Below, piece by piece: positions 55,374 to 63,927 of a stretch of DNA of 64,000 nucleotides (positions are counted from its first letter, which is position 1; each line of letters starts with the position of its first letter). Where the stretch lies: contig NZ_FNAJ01000011.1 of the NCBI RefSeq assembly GCF_900101905.1, forward strand, positions 1 through 64,000, in the 5' to 3' direction. A program made the translations under genes and the position numbers. Source of the DNA: Myxococcus virescens. GTDB taxonomy: Bacteria; Myxococcota; Myxococcia; Myxococcales; Myxococcaceae. The notes below the pieces were generated by a model. That model saw only the letters and a list, made by a program, of their open reading frames with translations, was not told where the DNA came from and ran no database searches.

Positions 55374-56906
55374 ATGCGACTCTCACTCACCCATAAAATC
55401 ACCCTGGCGCCCATCGTCGTGGCGCTCCTGTTCGTCCTTCTCACCCAGGGCTACACGGTGCCTCGGCTCCAGGAGGCCTTCGAGGCGCAGGGGCGGGAGC
55501 TGAGCGGCGCGCTGCCGACGGTGCTCGCCGCCGCGGTGGCGGACGGAATGAAGCGGAGCGCGCACGACGAGGTCCAGCAGACGCTGGAGGCCGTGGCTCG
55601 GCATGGTGGGGCGGCCTACGTCGCCGCGTTCGACGCGGGTGGGACGCTGGTGGGCGTGGCCGGTGAGAAGGCCCAGATGCTACGGGATGCCCGCGAGCAG
55701 TTGAGGTCCTCCGAGGGAGGGCTCGTCCTGCGGGATGGGGACACGGAGCTGCAGGACCTGGTGGCGCCGGTGCCAGATGACGCCGGCTGGGTCCACGTGG
55801 GCTTCGACCGCACCCATGCGCGGGGGCTCGTGGAGGGGGCGCTGGCGAACGTGGGCATCACCGTGCTGGTCGCGCTGCTCGTCTTCGCCGCGGCGGCCTT
55901 CCTGGTCAGCCGCGCCATCGTGTCGCCCCTGAACCAGCTCTCCTCTGCGGTCCGCCATATCGCCGAGCGCGGCGACCTGCGGCAGACGATTCGCATCGAC
56001 TCGGATGACGAGGTGGGGCAGCTCGCGCGGGCCGTGGGCATGCTGGTGGGCAAGCTGAAGGAACTGCTGCATCAGCTCCAGTCCTCCACGGAGCTGCTGA
56101 GTGACTCGGTGTCGGGGCTGACGGAGTCGGCGGATCAGCAGAATGAGATGGTGACGCGTCACGCGGCCGCGTTGCAGGAGACGCAGGTGACGGCGCAGGA
56201 GATTCGCCAGACGGCGATGCTGGCGTCGGGCTCCGCGGAGTCCGTCATTCAGGTGGCCGAGCGCGCCGAGCAGCTGAGCCGCACCGGCGAAGAGGCCGTC
56301 TCGGCGAGCATCGACGGCATGGAGGAGGTGCGCAACCAGGTGGCGGAGATCGCCGCGCGCATCACCTCCCTGGGCGAGCGGACCAGGCAGATCAGCGGCA
56401 TCACCGAGACGGTGAAGGACCTGGCGGACCAGTCCCACCTGCTGGCCGTCAACGCCGCCATCGAGGCGGCGCGGTCCGGGGAGCACGGCAAGGGCTTCGT
56501 CGTGGTGGCGAAGGAGATTCGCGCGCTGGCGGACCAGTCCATCCGCGCCACCAACCAGGTGCGGCGCATCCTCCAGGACATCAATCAGGCCATCATCGGC
56601 ACGGTGGAGATCACCGTCGAAGGCACCGAGCGCATGGAGGCGGGGCTGGCGCAGGTCCGCACGTCCGGCGAGACGCTGAAGGAGCTCACCGCCATCGTCG
56701 AGGACAGCACCGCGGCGGCGCGGCAGATCGCGCGGACGGTCAGCCAGCAGGCCACGGGAATCGAGCAGATCTTCACCGCGGTCAACGAGCTGAACACCCT
56801 GATGACGGACACCGTGTCCCGCATCTCCACGACCAGTGACTCCGCCATGTCCTTGAAGATGCTCTCCGAGCGCGTCTCCCAGGTCGTCCGCGCCTACGAC
56901 GTCTGA
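55374..56906 (+). CDS. Methyl-accepting chemotaxis protein
   Basis: 510 residues. First membrane helix at about 9-28, a roughly 130-residue periplasmic sensor domain (29-158) of single-Cache-like size, second helix about 160-182 (ITVLVALLVFAAAAFLVSR), HAMP domain about 183-235 (AIVSPLNQLSSAVRHIAERGDLR), then the cytoplasmic coiled-coil signalling domain. The conserved hairpin tip is VNAAIEAARSGEHGKGFVVV and A-KEIRALADQS. No CheB/R pentapeptide is visible at the C-terminus. No che genes are adjacent, so this is an orphan receptor that presumably feeds one of the chemosensory systems encoded elsewhere. Confidence 0.93.
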   Translation: MRLSLTHKITLAPIVVALLFVLLTQGYTVPRLQEAFEAQGRELSGALPTVLAAAVADGMKRSAHDEVQQTLEAVARHGGAAYVAAFDAGGTLVGVAGEKAQMLRDAREQLRSSEGGLVLRDGDTELQDLVAPVPDDAGWVHVGFDRTHARGLVEGALANVGITVLVALLVFAAAAFLVSRAIVSPLNQLSSAVRHIAERGDLRQTIRIDSDDEVGQLARAVGMLVGKLKELLHQLQSSTELLSDSVSGLTESADQQNEMVTRHAAALQETQVTAQEIRQTAMLASGSAESVIQVAERAEQLSRTGEEAVSASIDGMEEVRNQVAEIAARITSLGERTRQISGITETVKDLADQSHLLAVNAAIEAARSGEHGKGFVVVAKEIRALADQSIRATNQVRRILQDINQAIIGTVEITVEGTERMEAGLAQVRTSGETLKELTAIVEDSTAAARQIARTVSQQATGIEQIFTAVNELNTLMTDTVSRISTTSDSAMSLKMLSERVSQVVRAYDV

Positions 56907-56942
56907 CGGCGCCGCTGGAGAAGCGGTGAGCTTCTTCGACCG

Positions 56943-57629
56943 CTACGACGTGGACGGAGCGGCCTTCTTTCGTGGCGCCTGTTTCGTGGCGTGGGGGCGC
57001 TTCGCTGAGACGCGGCGGCGCTTCGCGCTCAGATGCACCTCGTCGCTCCGGCAGACGCGCACATGGAGGAAGCGCTGGAGCTGGGAGAGCGCCAGGTCAT
57101 GGTCGTCGTCGCTCTCCGCCGCGCAGCAGTCGCTCAGCACTGTGAGCTGGTATTCGTGCATGTGCGCGTCATGGGCGCTGAAGAAGATGCACAGGTTGGT
57201 GGCCAACCCCGCGAGGATGAGCTTCCGCGTTCCCAGATGCTCCAGCAAGGGCACCAGGGAGGTGGCGAAGAAGGCCGAGTGCTTGGGCTTGAGGATGAAG
57301 TAGTCATCCGGCTCCGGCTTGAGGGCCCGGGCGACGTTCCGGCCCCGGCTCCCCTTGCGGGTGCAATGGGCATAGGTGTCGCGGAAGTTGCTGCGCCAGT
57401 ACCCGAAGTTGTCGTTGACGTAGATGACGGGGACGCCGGCCCGCCGCATCCTGGCCGCGAAGGGGCCCAGGCGTTCCACCATGCGCAGGGCCCACGGGAG
57501 GACCTTCTCGCCGCCGGGGAAGTCCAGGTCGTTGATGACGTCGATGATGAGCAGGGCCGTGTCGGAGCGTCTCCCCGCTGACATCCGCTGCCGTGGCTTC
57601 GTGGTTCTGGCCTTCCGCGTCACATCCAC
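56943..57629 (-). CDS. Isochorismatase-family cysteine hydrolase
   Basis: 228 residues. The catalytic triad of the cysteine-hydrolase family is visible: Asp in LLIIDVIND (about 30), Lys in KPKHSAFF (about 115) and Cys in LAGLATNLCIFF (about 147), with the preceding cis-peptide-type ATN. Members hydrolyse nicotinamide, N-carbamoyl compounds or similar amides. Having the Cys, it is not a siderophore-type isochorismatase like MxcF. The last 30 residues are strongly basic (SAKRRRVSAKRP and more), unusual for the family. The start is GTG 57629 or 57623; ribosome-site evidence is weak. Confidence 0.8.
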   Translation of the reverse strand: MDVTRKARTTKPRQRMSAGRRSDTALLIIDVINDLDFPGGEKVLPWALRMVERLGPFAARMRRAGVPVIYVNDNFGYWRSNFRDTYAHCTRKGSRGRNVARALKPEPDDYFILKPKHSAFFATSLVPLLEHLGTRKLILAGLATNLCIFFSAHDAHMHEYQLTVLSDCCAAESDDDHDLALSQLQRFLHVRVCRSDEVHLSAKRRRVSAKRPHATKQAPRKKAAPSTS

Positions 57630-57695
57630 CCCGTCTTCAGGAGGCTGCTGCGCGGAAGGGTAAGCACGGCCCCGGGGGACGGCGAGTCACTTCCG

Positions 57696-57965
57696 TCAGC
57701 GGGACTCCGCCTTCTTGTAGCGCAGGCGCTTCATGGCCTCGAAGCGGGCCCTGTCCTTGGGCGGCGTGGTGGCCACCAGCCCGTCGAGCATGCGCTTCGA
57801 GCTCTGGAAGATCTCCTCGACGGCGACCTCGAAGGCGTCGGTGTTCTGCTTCGACGGCGTCCGCGTCCCGGCAATCTTGCGGACGAACTGAAGCGCCGCC
57901 GCGCGGATGTCGGCATCGGTGGCGGGAGGCGCGAAGTTGAACAGGGGCTTGATGTTCCGGCACAT
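57696..57965 (-). CDS. DUF2277 family protein
   Basis: 89 residues. It begins MCRNIKPLFNFAPPATD, the diagnostic opening of DUF2277, continues with IRAAALQFVRKIAGTRTPS, and has a helical C-terminal half (AVEEIFQSSKRMLDGLVA). Length is normal for the family, whose function is unknown. It follows the RND pump gene by 42 nt in the same direction and may be the last gene of that operon. The start at ATG 57965 is fixed by the family N-terminus, although the ribosome site is weak. Confidence 0.85.
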   Translation of the reverse strand: MCRNIKPLFNFAPPATDADIRAAALQFVRKIAGTRTPSKQNTDAFEVAVEEIFQSSKRMLDGLVATTPPKDRARFEAMKRLRYKKAESR

Positions 57966-58007
57966 GCCCTCAGGGTAGAGCGAGTCCGGAAAACAGGCCA
58001 TTGCGCA

Positions 58008-61000
58008 TCACGGAGTCCTCGTCATGGGCGTGTCCTTCCCGGCACCGAAGACCGAGTAGAGGACTGGGAGCACCACGAGGGTGAGCAGGGTGGACGACAG
58101 GACGCCTCCAATGACGACGGTGGCCAGGGGCCGCTGGACCTCCGCGCCGACGCCAGTGTTGAGCGCCATGGGCACGAAGCCGATGGCGGCCACCGCGGCG
58201 GTCATCAGCACGGGCCGCAGCCGGGACACGGCCGCATGACGGATGGCTTCACCCAGGGTCTGACCTTGCTCCAGCAAGGCGCGAACCCGTGAGACGAGCA
58301 CCATGTCCCCCAGGACCGAGACGCCGGACAGGGCAATGAAGCCCACGGCGGCGGAGATGGAGAAAGGCAGTCCTCGCAGCAGAAGCGCGAGCACGCCGCC
58401 CACGAGCGCGAAGGGGACGCCCGCGAAGATGCGCACGGCGTCCAGGACGCGCTGATAGGTGAGGTAGAGCAGCAGGAAGATGAGTGCCAGCGCGACCGGC
58501 ACCACGATGAGCAGGCGCGTCTGTGCGCGTTCGAGGTGTTCGAACTGACCGCCGTAGCGGATGTAGTAGCCCGCGGGCAGCTCCAGCTTCTCATCGAGTG
58601 TGCGGCGGACCTCCGCGACGAAACCGCCGAGGTCGCGTTCTCGCACGTTGGCCTGGACCACCAGCCGCCGCTTGCCCCACTCGCGCTGGATGGTGGTGGG
58701 GCCGGACGTCTCCTTCATGGTCGTCAGCCGTCCCAGAGGGACACGCTCGCCGCCGGGCGCGGCCACGGGGATGGTGGCGAGCCGCGTGGGCTCCTCGCGG
58801 TACTCCTCGGAGAGGCGCACGGCCAGGTCGAAGCGGCGCTCGCCTTCGCGCACTTCCCCGACGATGCGCGTGCCCACTGCTTCCACGACGTCGAGGACGG
58901 AGCGGGCGGGAATCCCGTAACGGGCCACCGCCGCCCGGTCCACCGTGACTTCCAGCACGGGCTGGCCCGTCACCTGCTCCACGGTGACGTCGGCGGCACC
59001 GGGAATCGCCTTCACCAAGGGCTCCAACTCACGGGCCTTGGCCTTGAGCACGTCGAGGTCATCCCCGAAGAGCTTGATGCCGACGTCGCTTCGCACGCCC
59101 GCGATCATCTCGTTGACGCGCATTTCAATGGGCTGGAGGAAGGCCATGCGCATGCCTGGGAGGTCCGCCAGTTCGGCCTTCATCTCGTTCACCAGCTCCT
59201 CCTGGGTGGTCGCCCGCTTCCACTGCTCCCGGGGCTCGAGGGTGATGAAGACGTCGGAGAGCTCGACGCCCATGGGGTCCGTGGCCACCTCCGCGGTGCC
59301 GGTCCGGGTCCAGACGCGTCGCACCTCGTCTGGGAACCGGGACAGCAGCACCCGCTCGATCTGGCTGCCATAGCGGATGGATTCGGAGAGGGAGACCTCC
59401 GCCAGCCGCACGGTGTTGATGACGAGCGTGCCTTCGGACAGGCGGGGGACGAACTCGCTGCCAAGGCGCGTGGCGGCGAGGGTGGCTCCCACGATGAGGA
59501 GCGCGGCGGTGGTCAGGGTGACCCGCGCGTGGGCCAGCGCCCATTCGAGGACGGGCCGGTAGATTCGTTGGAGCCAGCGCATGAGCCGTGGCTCATGGTG
59601 AGGGCCGCCGCCTCGCTTCAGTGCGAAGGAGGCCAGCACTGGCATCAGCGTCATGGAGAGCAGCGCACTGCCCAGGAGCGCGAAGATGACCGTGAGGGCC
59701 ATGGGGCGGAACAACTTCCCCTCCACGCCTTCGAGCGCGAGGATGGGCAGGTAGACCACCATGATGATGAGCTCGCCGAAGAGCGTGGGCTTGCGGACCT
59801 CGACGGCGGCATCCCGCACCACCTCCAGCAGGGAGCGTCCGTCCCGGGCCTCGGAGAGTCGCCGCTCCGCGTTCTCCACCATGATGACGGAGGAGTCGAC
59901 GACGAGCCCGAAGTCGATGGCGCCCAGCGACATGAGCGTGCCGGCGATGCCGAAGCGCAGCATCGCGTTGAAGGCGAACAGGAGCGACAGCGGAATGGCC
60001 GCCGCCACGATGAGGCCGGCGCGCCAGTTACCCAGGAAGATGAAGAGCACCGCGATGACGAGCAACGCGCCTTCCAGCAGGTTGGTCCGGACGGTGCGCA
60101 GCACGTGGTCCACCAGCTCGGTGCGCTCATAGACGGGCTCCACGCGCACGTCCTCCGGCAGCGTCCGCTGGATGTCCTCCAGCCGCTGGGCGAGCGCCTT
60201 CGTCACCGTGTGGGAGTTTTCGCCTACCAGCATGAAGCCCAGGCCCAGCACGGCCTCGCCCTCGCCATCCGCGGTGGTGGCGCCGCGCCGGATTTCATGG
60301 CCCACCTCGACGCGCGCCACGTCCCGGATTCGCACGGGGACGCCGTGGTGCGCCGCGATGACCACGTCCTCGATGGCGTTGCCGTCCGCGAGCACTCCCA
60401 CCCCGAGCACGAGCGTCGCCGTGCCGCCCCGCTCGAGCACGCCGCCCCCGACGTTGGCGTTGTTCTCCTCCAGCGCCCGGTAGATGTCTCCGAGGGACAG
60501 GTTGAACTGCTGCAGGCGGCGAGGGTCGACGATGACGTGCCACTGCTTCTCCGCGCCGCCCCAGGCATTCACCTCCGCCACGCCCGGCACGCTGCGCAGC
60601 TGGGGCGCGATGACCCAGTCGTGCAAGGTGCGCAGCGCCTCGAGGCTCTTCGTCTGGCTCTTGACGAGATAGTGGAAGACCTCGCCCAGGCCGGTGGCGA
60701 CGGGTCCGAGCGTCGGGGGCGCGATGCCCGCGGGTAGCTGCACCCGGCTCAGCCGTTCGGATACCTGCTGCCGCGCGAACCACAGGTCGGTTCCGTCTTC
60801 GAACTGGAGGGTGACCTGGGAGAGGCCGAACTTGGAGATGGAGCGCAGCTCGCTGACGCGAGGCAGGCCCGCGAGCGCCTGCTCCACGGGGACGGTGAGC
60901 TGGCGCTCCACTTCGTTGGGCGTGAGCGCCGGTGCGACGGTGTTGACCTGCACTTGCGTGGGCGTCGTGTCCGGGATGGCGTCGATGGGCAGCGCCCGGA

Positions 61001-61091
61001 AGGCGAGCAGGCCCGAAATGACGAGGGCCCCCGTTCCCAGGAGGACGGCCCAGCGGTGGGACAACGACCATTCGATGACCCGGGTGAGCAT
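58008..61091 (-). CDS. Heavy-metal efflux RND pump (CzcA/CusA family)
   Basis: 1027 residues, the normal length. The layout is the RND one: TM1 at the start (WAVLLGTGALVISGLLAF), a periplasmic loop, TM2-7 around residues 335-560, a second periplasmic loop, then TM8-12. In TM4 the proton-relay region reads AIDFGLVVDSSVIMVENAER, matching the DFGxxxDxxxxxVEN pattern of the divalent-cation branch (Czc/Cnr) more than the Cu/Ag branch. SS replaces the usual GA. It starts 5 nt after the adaptor stop. The outer-membrane channel (TolC/CzcC type) is not in the window. Confidence 0.92.
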   Translation of the reverse strand: MLTRVIEWSLSHRWAVLLGTGALVISGLLAFRALPIDAIPDTTPTQVQVNTVAPALTPNEVERQLTVPVEQALAGLPRVSELRSISKFGLSQVTLQFEDGTDLWFARQQVSERLSRVQLPAGIAPPTLGPVATGLGEVFHYLVKSQTKSLEALRTLHDWVIAPQLRSVPGVAEVNAWGGAEKQWHVIVDPRRLQQFNLSLGDIYRALEENNANVGGGVLERGGTATLVLGVGVLADGNAIEDVVIAAHHGVPVRIRDVARVEVGHEIRRGATTADGEGEAVLGLGFMLVGENSHTVTKALAQRLEDIQRTLPEDVRVEPVYERTELVDHVLRTVRTNLLEGALLVIAVLFIFLGNWRAGLIVAAAIPLSLLFAFNAMLRFGIAGTLMSLGAIDFGLVVDSSVIMVENAERRLSEARDGRSLLEVVRDAAVEVRKPTLFGELIIMVVYLPILALEGVEGKLFRPMALTVIFALLGSALLSMTLMPVLASFALKRGGGPHHEPRLMRWLQRIYRPVLEWALAHARVTLTTAALLIVGATLAATRLGSEFVPRLSEGTLVINTVRLAEVSLSESIRYGSQIERVLLSRFPDEVRRVWTRTGTAEVATDPMGVELSDVFITLEPREQWKRATTQEELVNEMKAELADLPGMRMAFLQPIEMRVNEMIAGVRSDVGIKLFGDDLDVLKAKARELEPLVKAIPGAADVTVEQVTGQPVLEVTVDRAAVARYGIPARSVLDVVEAVGTRIVGEVREGERRFDLAVRLSEEYREEPTRLATIPVAAPGGERVPLGRLTTMKETSGPTTIQREWGKRRLVVQANVRERDLGGFVAEVRRTLDEKLELPAGYYIRYGGQFEHLERAQTRLLIVVPVALALIFLLLYLTYQRVLDAVRIFAGVPFALVGGVLALLLRGLPFSISAAVGFIALSGVSVLGDMVLVSRVRALLEQGQTLGEAIRHAAVSRLRPVLMTAAVAAIGFVPMALNTGVGAEVQRPLATVVIGGVLSSTLLTLVVLPVLYSVFGAGKDTPMTRTP

Positions 61092-61096
61092 GGCGG

Positions 61097-62656
61097 CTAC
61101 TCGCCTCCCGCCGTCTCGCAGCAGCCCGCGCCGATGGCGTCCTTGAGAATCTCCGTCTTGAGCAGGAAGGCGCCGGTGGTGACGACCTCCACCCCCGCCG
61201 AGAGGCCCTTGACGATTTCCACCTCCTCGCGCGTGCTGGCGCCCAGCTCCACCGCGACGGGCTCGTAGAGCCCCGGTTGCTTGCGCACGAAGACCAGCGT
61301 CTGGCCTTCCGCGCGTTGGATGGCCGCGTGGGGAACCAGCACCGCCTCATGCTCCGGAGCGACCTGCACCCGGGCCCTGAGGAAGAGTCCGGCCTTGAGG
61401 GTGCCGTCGGGGTTGGGCAGTTCGACCCGGGCGCGTACCGTGCGGGAGGTCCGGTCCACCGACGCGCCCACGCGGGTGAGCGTGGCATCACGCGTCTGGC
61501 CGGGCATGCTTTCGAAGGTGAGGGTGACGCGCTGTCCCGCGCGAACCTGGAACGCGTCCGCCTCCGGAATCTCCAGCAGGGCCCACATGGTGCTCAGGTC
61601 CGCCACCTGGATGAGCGGCTGCCCAGCGGATGCATGGCGTCCGGCGACGGCGTCTCGCGCCACCACCGTCCCCGCGAAGGGTGCCGACAAGGCATAGGTC
61701 CCCTGCGGGCCCTGGCCGTTGGCGCCCGCGGCGGAGAGCGCCGCGCGGGCGGCATTGCGCTCGGCCTCGGCCGCCGCGACCTCCGCCTGGGCGGTCTCCA
61801 CGTGTTTTCGTGCGCGGATTCCGCTCGTGGCCAGCTGCTGCTCGCGCTCGAGCGCCGAGCGCGCCACCGTCAGCCGCGTCTGCGCCGCCGACAGCCGTCC
61901 CTGGTCCGCGCCCACGGCCCCCGAGGTGACGAGCACCAGTGGTTGGCCCGCCTTCACCTCGTCGCCGACGTCCACGCGGACGTCCGTTATCAGCGCCTCG
62001 CTGCGGGCGGACAGCTGCGCCAGCCGGTTCTGGTTGAAGTCGAGCTGCCCGACGACGTCCAGGGTCCGGGCAAAGGGCCGCTTCACCGCGCGACGTGTCT
62101 GGATGCCAGCCTCGCGGGCCGTCTCGGCGGACGCGAGGCGGACGCGTGTGCCCGGCTCGGGGAAGGTGGGGGGCTGGGCGCCCGCGGCCTTCACCAACTC
62201 TGGGTGGCAGTACGGGCAGACGGACTCCGGGAAGCCGTGCTCCCGGCAGTAGTCACCGGCCTCGATGAACTTCGCGACCAGCGACGGGTTGCATTGGGTG
62301 CAGCGGGATTCGGGGACCGCGTGCTCCTTGCACCAATCCTTGGGGGCGGTGTCGCGCGTGGTGAAGGTGAGGCCCGGGTTGCATTGGAAGCACTGGGATT
62401 CGGGGACGCCGTGCTCACCGCACCAGTCGTCCTGGTCCTTGAAGACGTCGATGAGGTCGGGGTTGCACCGGGTGCACAGCTCCGCGGGGACGCGGTGCTC
62501 ACAGAGCGCGACCTCGGACGGGGTGGACGTGCCTCCCGAGGCGGCTGGCGGTGAAGGCGCCTTCGCCGTGGGGGGACTCGCTTGTTGGCTGCAACTGGCG
62601 GCGCTCAGTGCCAGCAGCACCGCCAGGACGCTGGGGCCGACTCGGGAGGCACGCAT
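61097..62656 (-). CDS. RND periplasmic adaptor lipoprotein with four N-terminal Cys/His repeats
   Basis: 519 residues. A lipoprotein signal ends LLALSAASC. Residues about 50-155 hold four repeats of pattern C-x(0-1)-EHxxPxxxCxxCxP: CEHRVPAELCTRCNP, CGEHGVPESQCFQCNP, CKEHAVPESRCTQCNP and CREHGFPESVCPYCHP. Each offers three Cys and a His and is likely to bind metal. From about 175 on it is an ordinary CusB/CzcB membrane-fusion protein: a barrel-sandwich hybrid (DVRVDVGDEVKAGQPL), helical hairpin (190-310 region), beta-barrel and membrane-proximal part, ending GAGCCETAGGE with a further CC. Its ATG directly abuts the stop codon of the preceding small gene (TAGATG), and the two share the repeat. 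Confidence 0.9.
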   Translation of the reverse strand: MRASRVGPSVLAVLLALSAASCSQQASPPTAKAPSPPAASGGTSTPSEVALCEHRVPAELCTRCNPDLIDVFKDQDDWCGEHGVPESQCFQCNPGLTFTTRDTAPKDWCKEHAVPESRCTQCNPSLVAKFIEAGDYCREHGFPESVCPYCHPELVKAAGAQPPTFPEPGTRVRLASAETAREAGIQTRRAVKRPFARTLDVVGQLDFNQNRLAQLSARSEALITDVRVDVGDEVKAGQPLVLVTSGAVGADQGRLSAAQTRLTVARSALEREQQLATSGIRARKHVETAQAEVAAAEAERNAARAALSAAGANGQGPQGTYALSAPFAGTVVARDAVAGRHASAGQPLIQVADLSTMWALLEIPEADAFQVRAGQRVTLTFESMPGQTRDATLTRVGASVDRTSRTVRARVELPNPDGTLKAGLFLRARVQVAPEHEAVLVPHAAIQRAEGQTLVFVRKQPGLYEPVAVELGASTREEVEIVKGLSAGVEVVTTGAFLLKTEILKDAIGAGCCETAGGE

Positions 62657-62926
62657 CTACTTCACGCCCTTCTTGGAGAGCTCCGGGTTGCAGAGGACGC
62701 ACTGGGATTCGGGCCGCGCGTGCTCGGGGCACCAGTCACCCTTGGCCTTGAAGACGGGAGCCAGCTTCGGGTTGCAGCGGGCACAGAGGCTCTTCTGGAC
62801 GCCGTGCTCGCAGCGCGGCTTCTGGGCCCCGGCCGTCTGGGGCGGCTGGGCGGGCTTGCTCTCGTCGGCCAGGACGGGGGCGGCGAACAGGGACAGGACG
62901 ACGGACAGCGTACGCAGCGAGTGCAT
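62657..62926 (-). CDS. Small secreted protein with two Cys/His repeats
   Basis: 89 residues. Signal peptide about 1-20 (HSLRTLSVVLSLFAAPVLA), a short Pro/Gln-rich linker, then two copies of the repeat found in the adjacent adaptor: CEHGVQKSLCARCNP and CPEHARPESQCVLCNP, ending ELSKKGVK. It looks like the adaptor's repeat domain as a free periplasmic protein and could be a metal chaperone or scavenger delivering to the pump (inference). ATG 62926 has AGGA about 10 nt upstream. The stop codon abuts the adaptor start. I do not know a named family for the repeat. Confidence 0.8.
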   Translation of the reverse strand: MHSLRTLSVVLSLFAAPVLADESKPAQPPQTAGAQKPRCEHGVQKSLCARCNPKLAPVFKAKGDWCPEHARPESQCVLCNPELSKKGVK

Positions 62927-63080
62927 GTGAGGCGCTCCTGCCGGGGCGTGTGCCCACGGCGGTGGTGGCCCGCGCGAAGGCGCGCGGGAAGGTTGGACAG
63001 GGCTTGGGCGGAGCGGGAGGACGTTCGCGCACGCCCGGCCACGGCGCTCGCAAGACACACGTCTCCCGTGAAGGGCGGTG

Positions 63081-63383
63081 TCAGGCTCTGGGCGGCTGGA
63101 AGATGTCTGTCCCCACGCCGGAGAGCGTGGGCTCATCCACGCGCGAGGGGATGGGCAGCGGCCGGGGCGGCGGGATGAGACGCGCGGTGGGCGCCGCGGG
63201 AGCGGGGGCGGCTCTCAGCGGGCAGCACACGCACAGCACACAGTTGGGCGAGCAGTCCTCGCACTCGTCGGATGCCTCTTCCGCGCATTCGTCGTGCACG
63301 TCCGACGCCAGGGCCAGCGTCTGGAAGACGCCACCCGTCATCAGGACGAGGAGCACGGCGAGAAATCGCAGGAGGGACTGCAT
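63081..63383 (-). CDS. Small exported Cys-rich protein
   Basis: 100 residues. The signal peptide is about 1-27 (LLRFLAVLLVLMTGGVFQTLALA). The mature part carries an acidic Cys cluster: DECAEEASDECEDCSPNC, then VLCVCC, seven to eight Cys within 35 residues, followed by a Pro-rich tail. This pattern suits metal binding in the periplasm. It lies between the thioredoxin-like gene and the Cys/His repeat gene of the pump set, in the same direction; a 154-nt gap follows. The ribosome site before ATG 63383 is weak. No named family recognised. Confidence 0.7.
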   Translation of the reverse strand: MQSLLRFLAVLLVLMTGGVFQTLALASDVHDECAEEASDECEDCSPNCVLCVCCPLRAAPAPAAPTARLIPPPRPLPIPSRVDEPTLSGVGTDIFQPPRA

Positions 63384-63393
63384 CCGGGACCGG

Positions 63394-63421
63394 CTTATTA
63401 AATGGGGCTTGGCGGTGTCAA
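63394..63421 (-). promoter_or_regulatory. Possible promoter of the metal-efflux genes
   Basis: Reading leftward, TTGACA (63416-63421) is followed after about 16 nt by AATAAG (63394-63399; TAATAA at 15-nt spacing). The -35 overlaps the end of the thioredoxin-like gene. No MerR-type dyad with a 19-nt spacer is visible. Confidence 0.35.
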
Positions 63422-63927
63422 TCCAGCGGGCGAGGCGCTGAGGGTGGGGGTTCGCGTATCAGGCGCTCCAGCAGACGGCGCATCGCGCCGGCATCCCATT
63501 CCCGCGGGCCCGAGAAGCGGGCGACTTGGCGGCCGTCGACCAGGAGGACGCTGACGGGGAGCTGGTCCACGCCGAACGCGTCACCGGCTCGTTTGTCCAC
63601 GTCGAGGCGCAGGTGGAGCGGCGCGGGGGGAGGCCCCTTGAAGAAGGACTCCACCGCCTGGGGCGTCTCGTCATGGCTGAAGACGACGACCTGGAGGTCC
63701 TCGGGGGGCGCTTGGGCCAGGGCGACGAGCTGGGGTGTCTCCTGCCGGCAGGGCGGACACCACGACGCCCAGAACACGATGAGCAAGGCGCGGGAGGGCG
63801 GCGCGTCCGCGACGGTGGGCGCGGTCCCCTGGAGCCGGACATAGGCCGGTGGGGGCTCGCTCTTGCATGCCCAGGTCAGCGGCGACAGGCCGAGCAGGAG
63901 CAGGCTCAAGGCGGTAGGCGTGCGCAT
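63418..63927 (-). CDS. TlpA/ResA-like thioredoxin-fold lipoprotein
   Basis: 169 residues. The lipoprotein signal ends PLTWAC, then a thioredoxin fold with FWASWCPPCRQETPQLVAL; the WCPPC redox pair and the CPPC-type active site are typical of TlpA/ResA. The cis-Pro region is VDQLPVSVLLVDGR. It is predicted to reduce or isomerise disulfides on the outer side of the inner membrane. Its place 34 nt upstream of three Cys-rich secreted proteins suggests that it keeps their metal-binding thiols reduced (inference). The ribosome site before ATG 63927 is poor. Right of it, 63928-64000 shows no complete gene. Confidence 0.85.
   Translation of the reverse strand: MRTPTALSLLLLGLSPLTWACKSEPPPAYVRLQGTAPTVADAPPSRALLIVFWASWCPPCRQETPQLVALAQAPPEDLQVVVFSHDETPQAVESFFKGPPPAPLHLRLDVDKRAGDAFGVDQLPVSVLLVDGRQVARFSGPREWDAGAMRRLLERLIREPPPSAPRPLD

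Noticed and set aside
58008-61091. Naming the pump CusA (Cu/Ag)
   Set aside because: The TM4 motif follows the divalent-cation pattern; the Cys-rich partners alone do not settle the metal.
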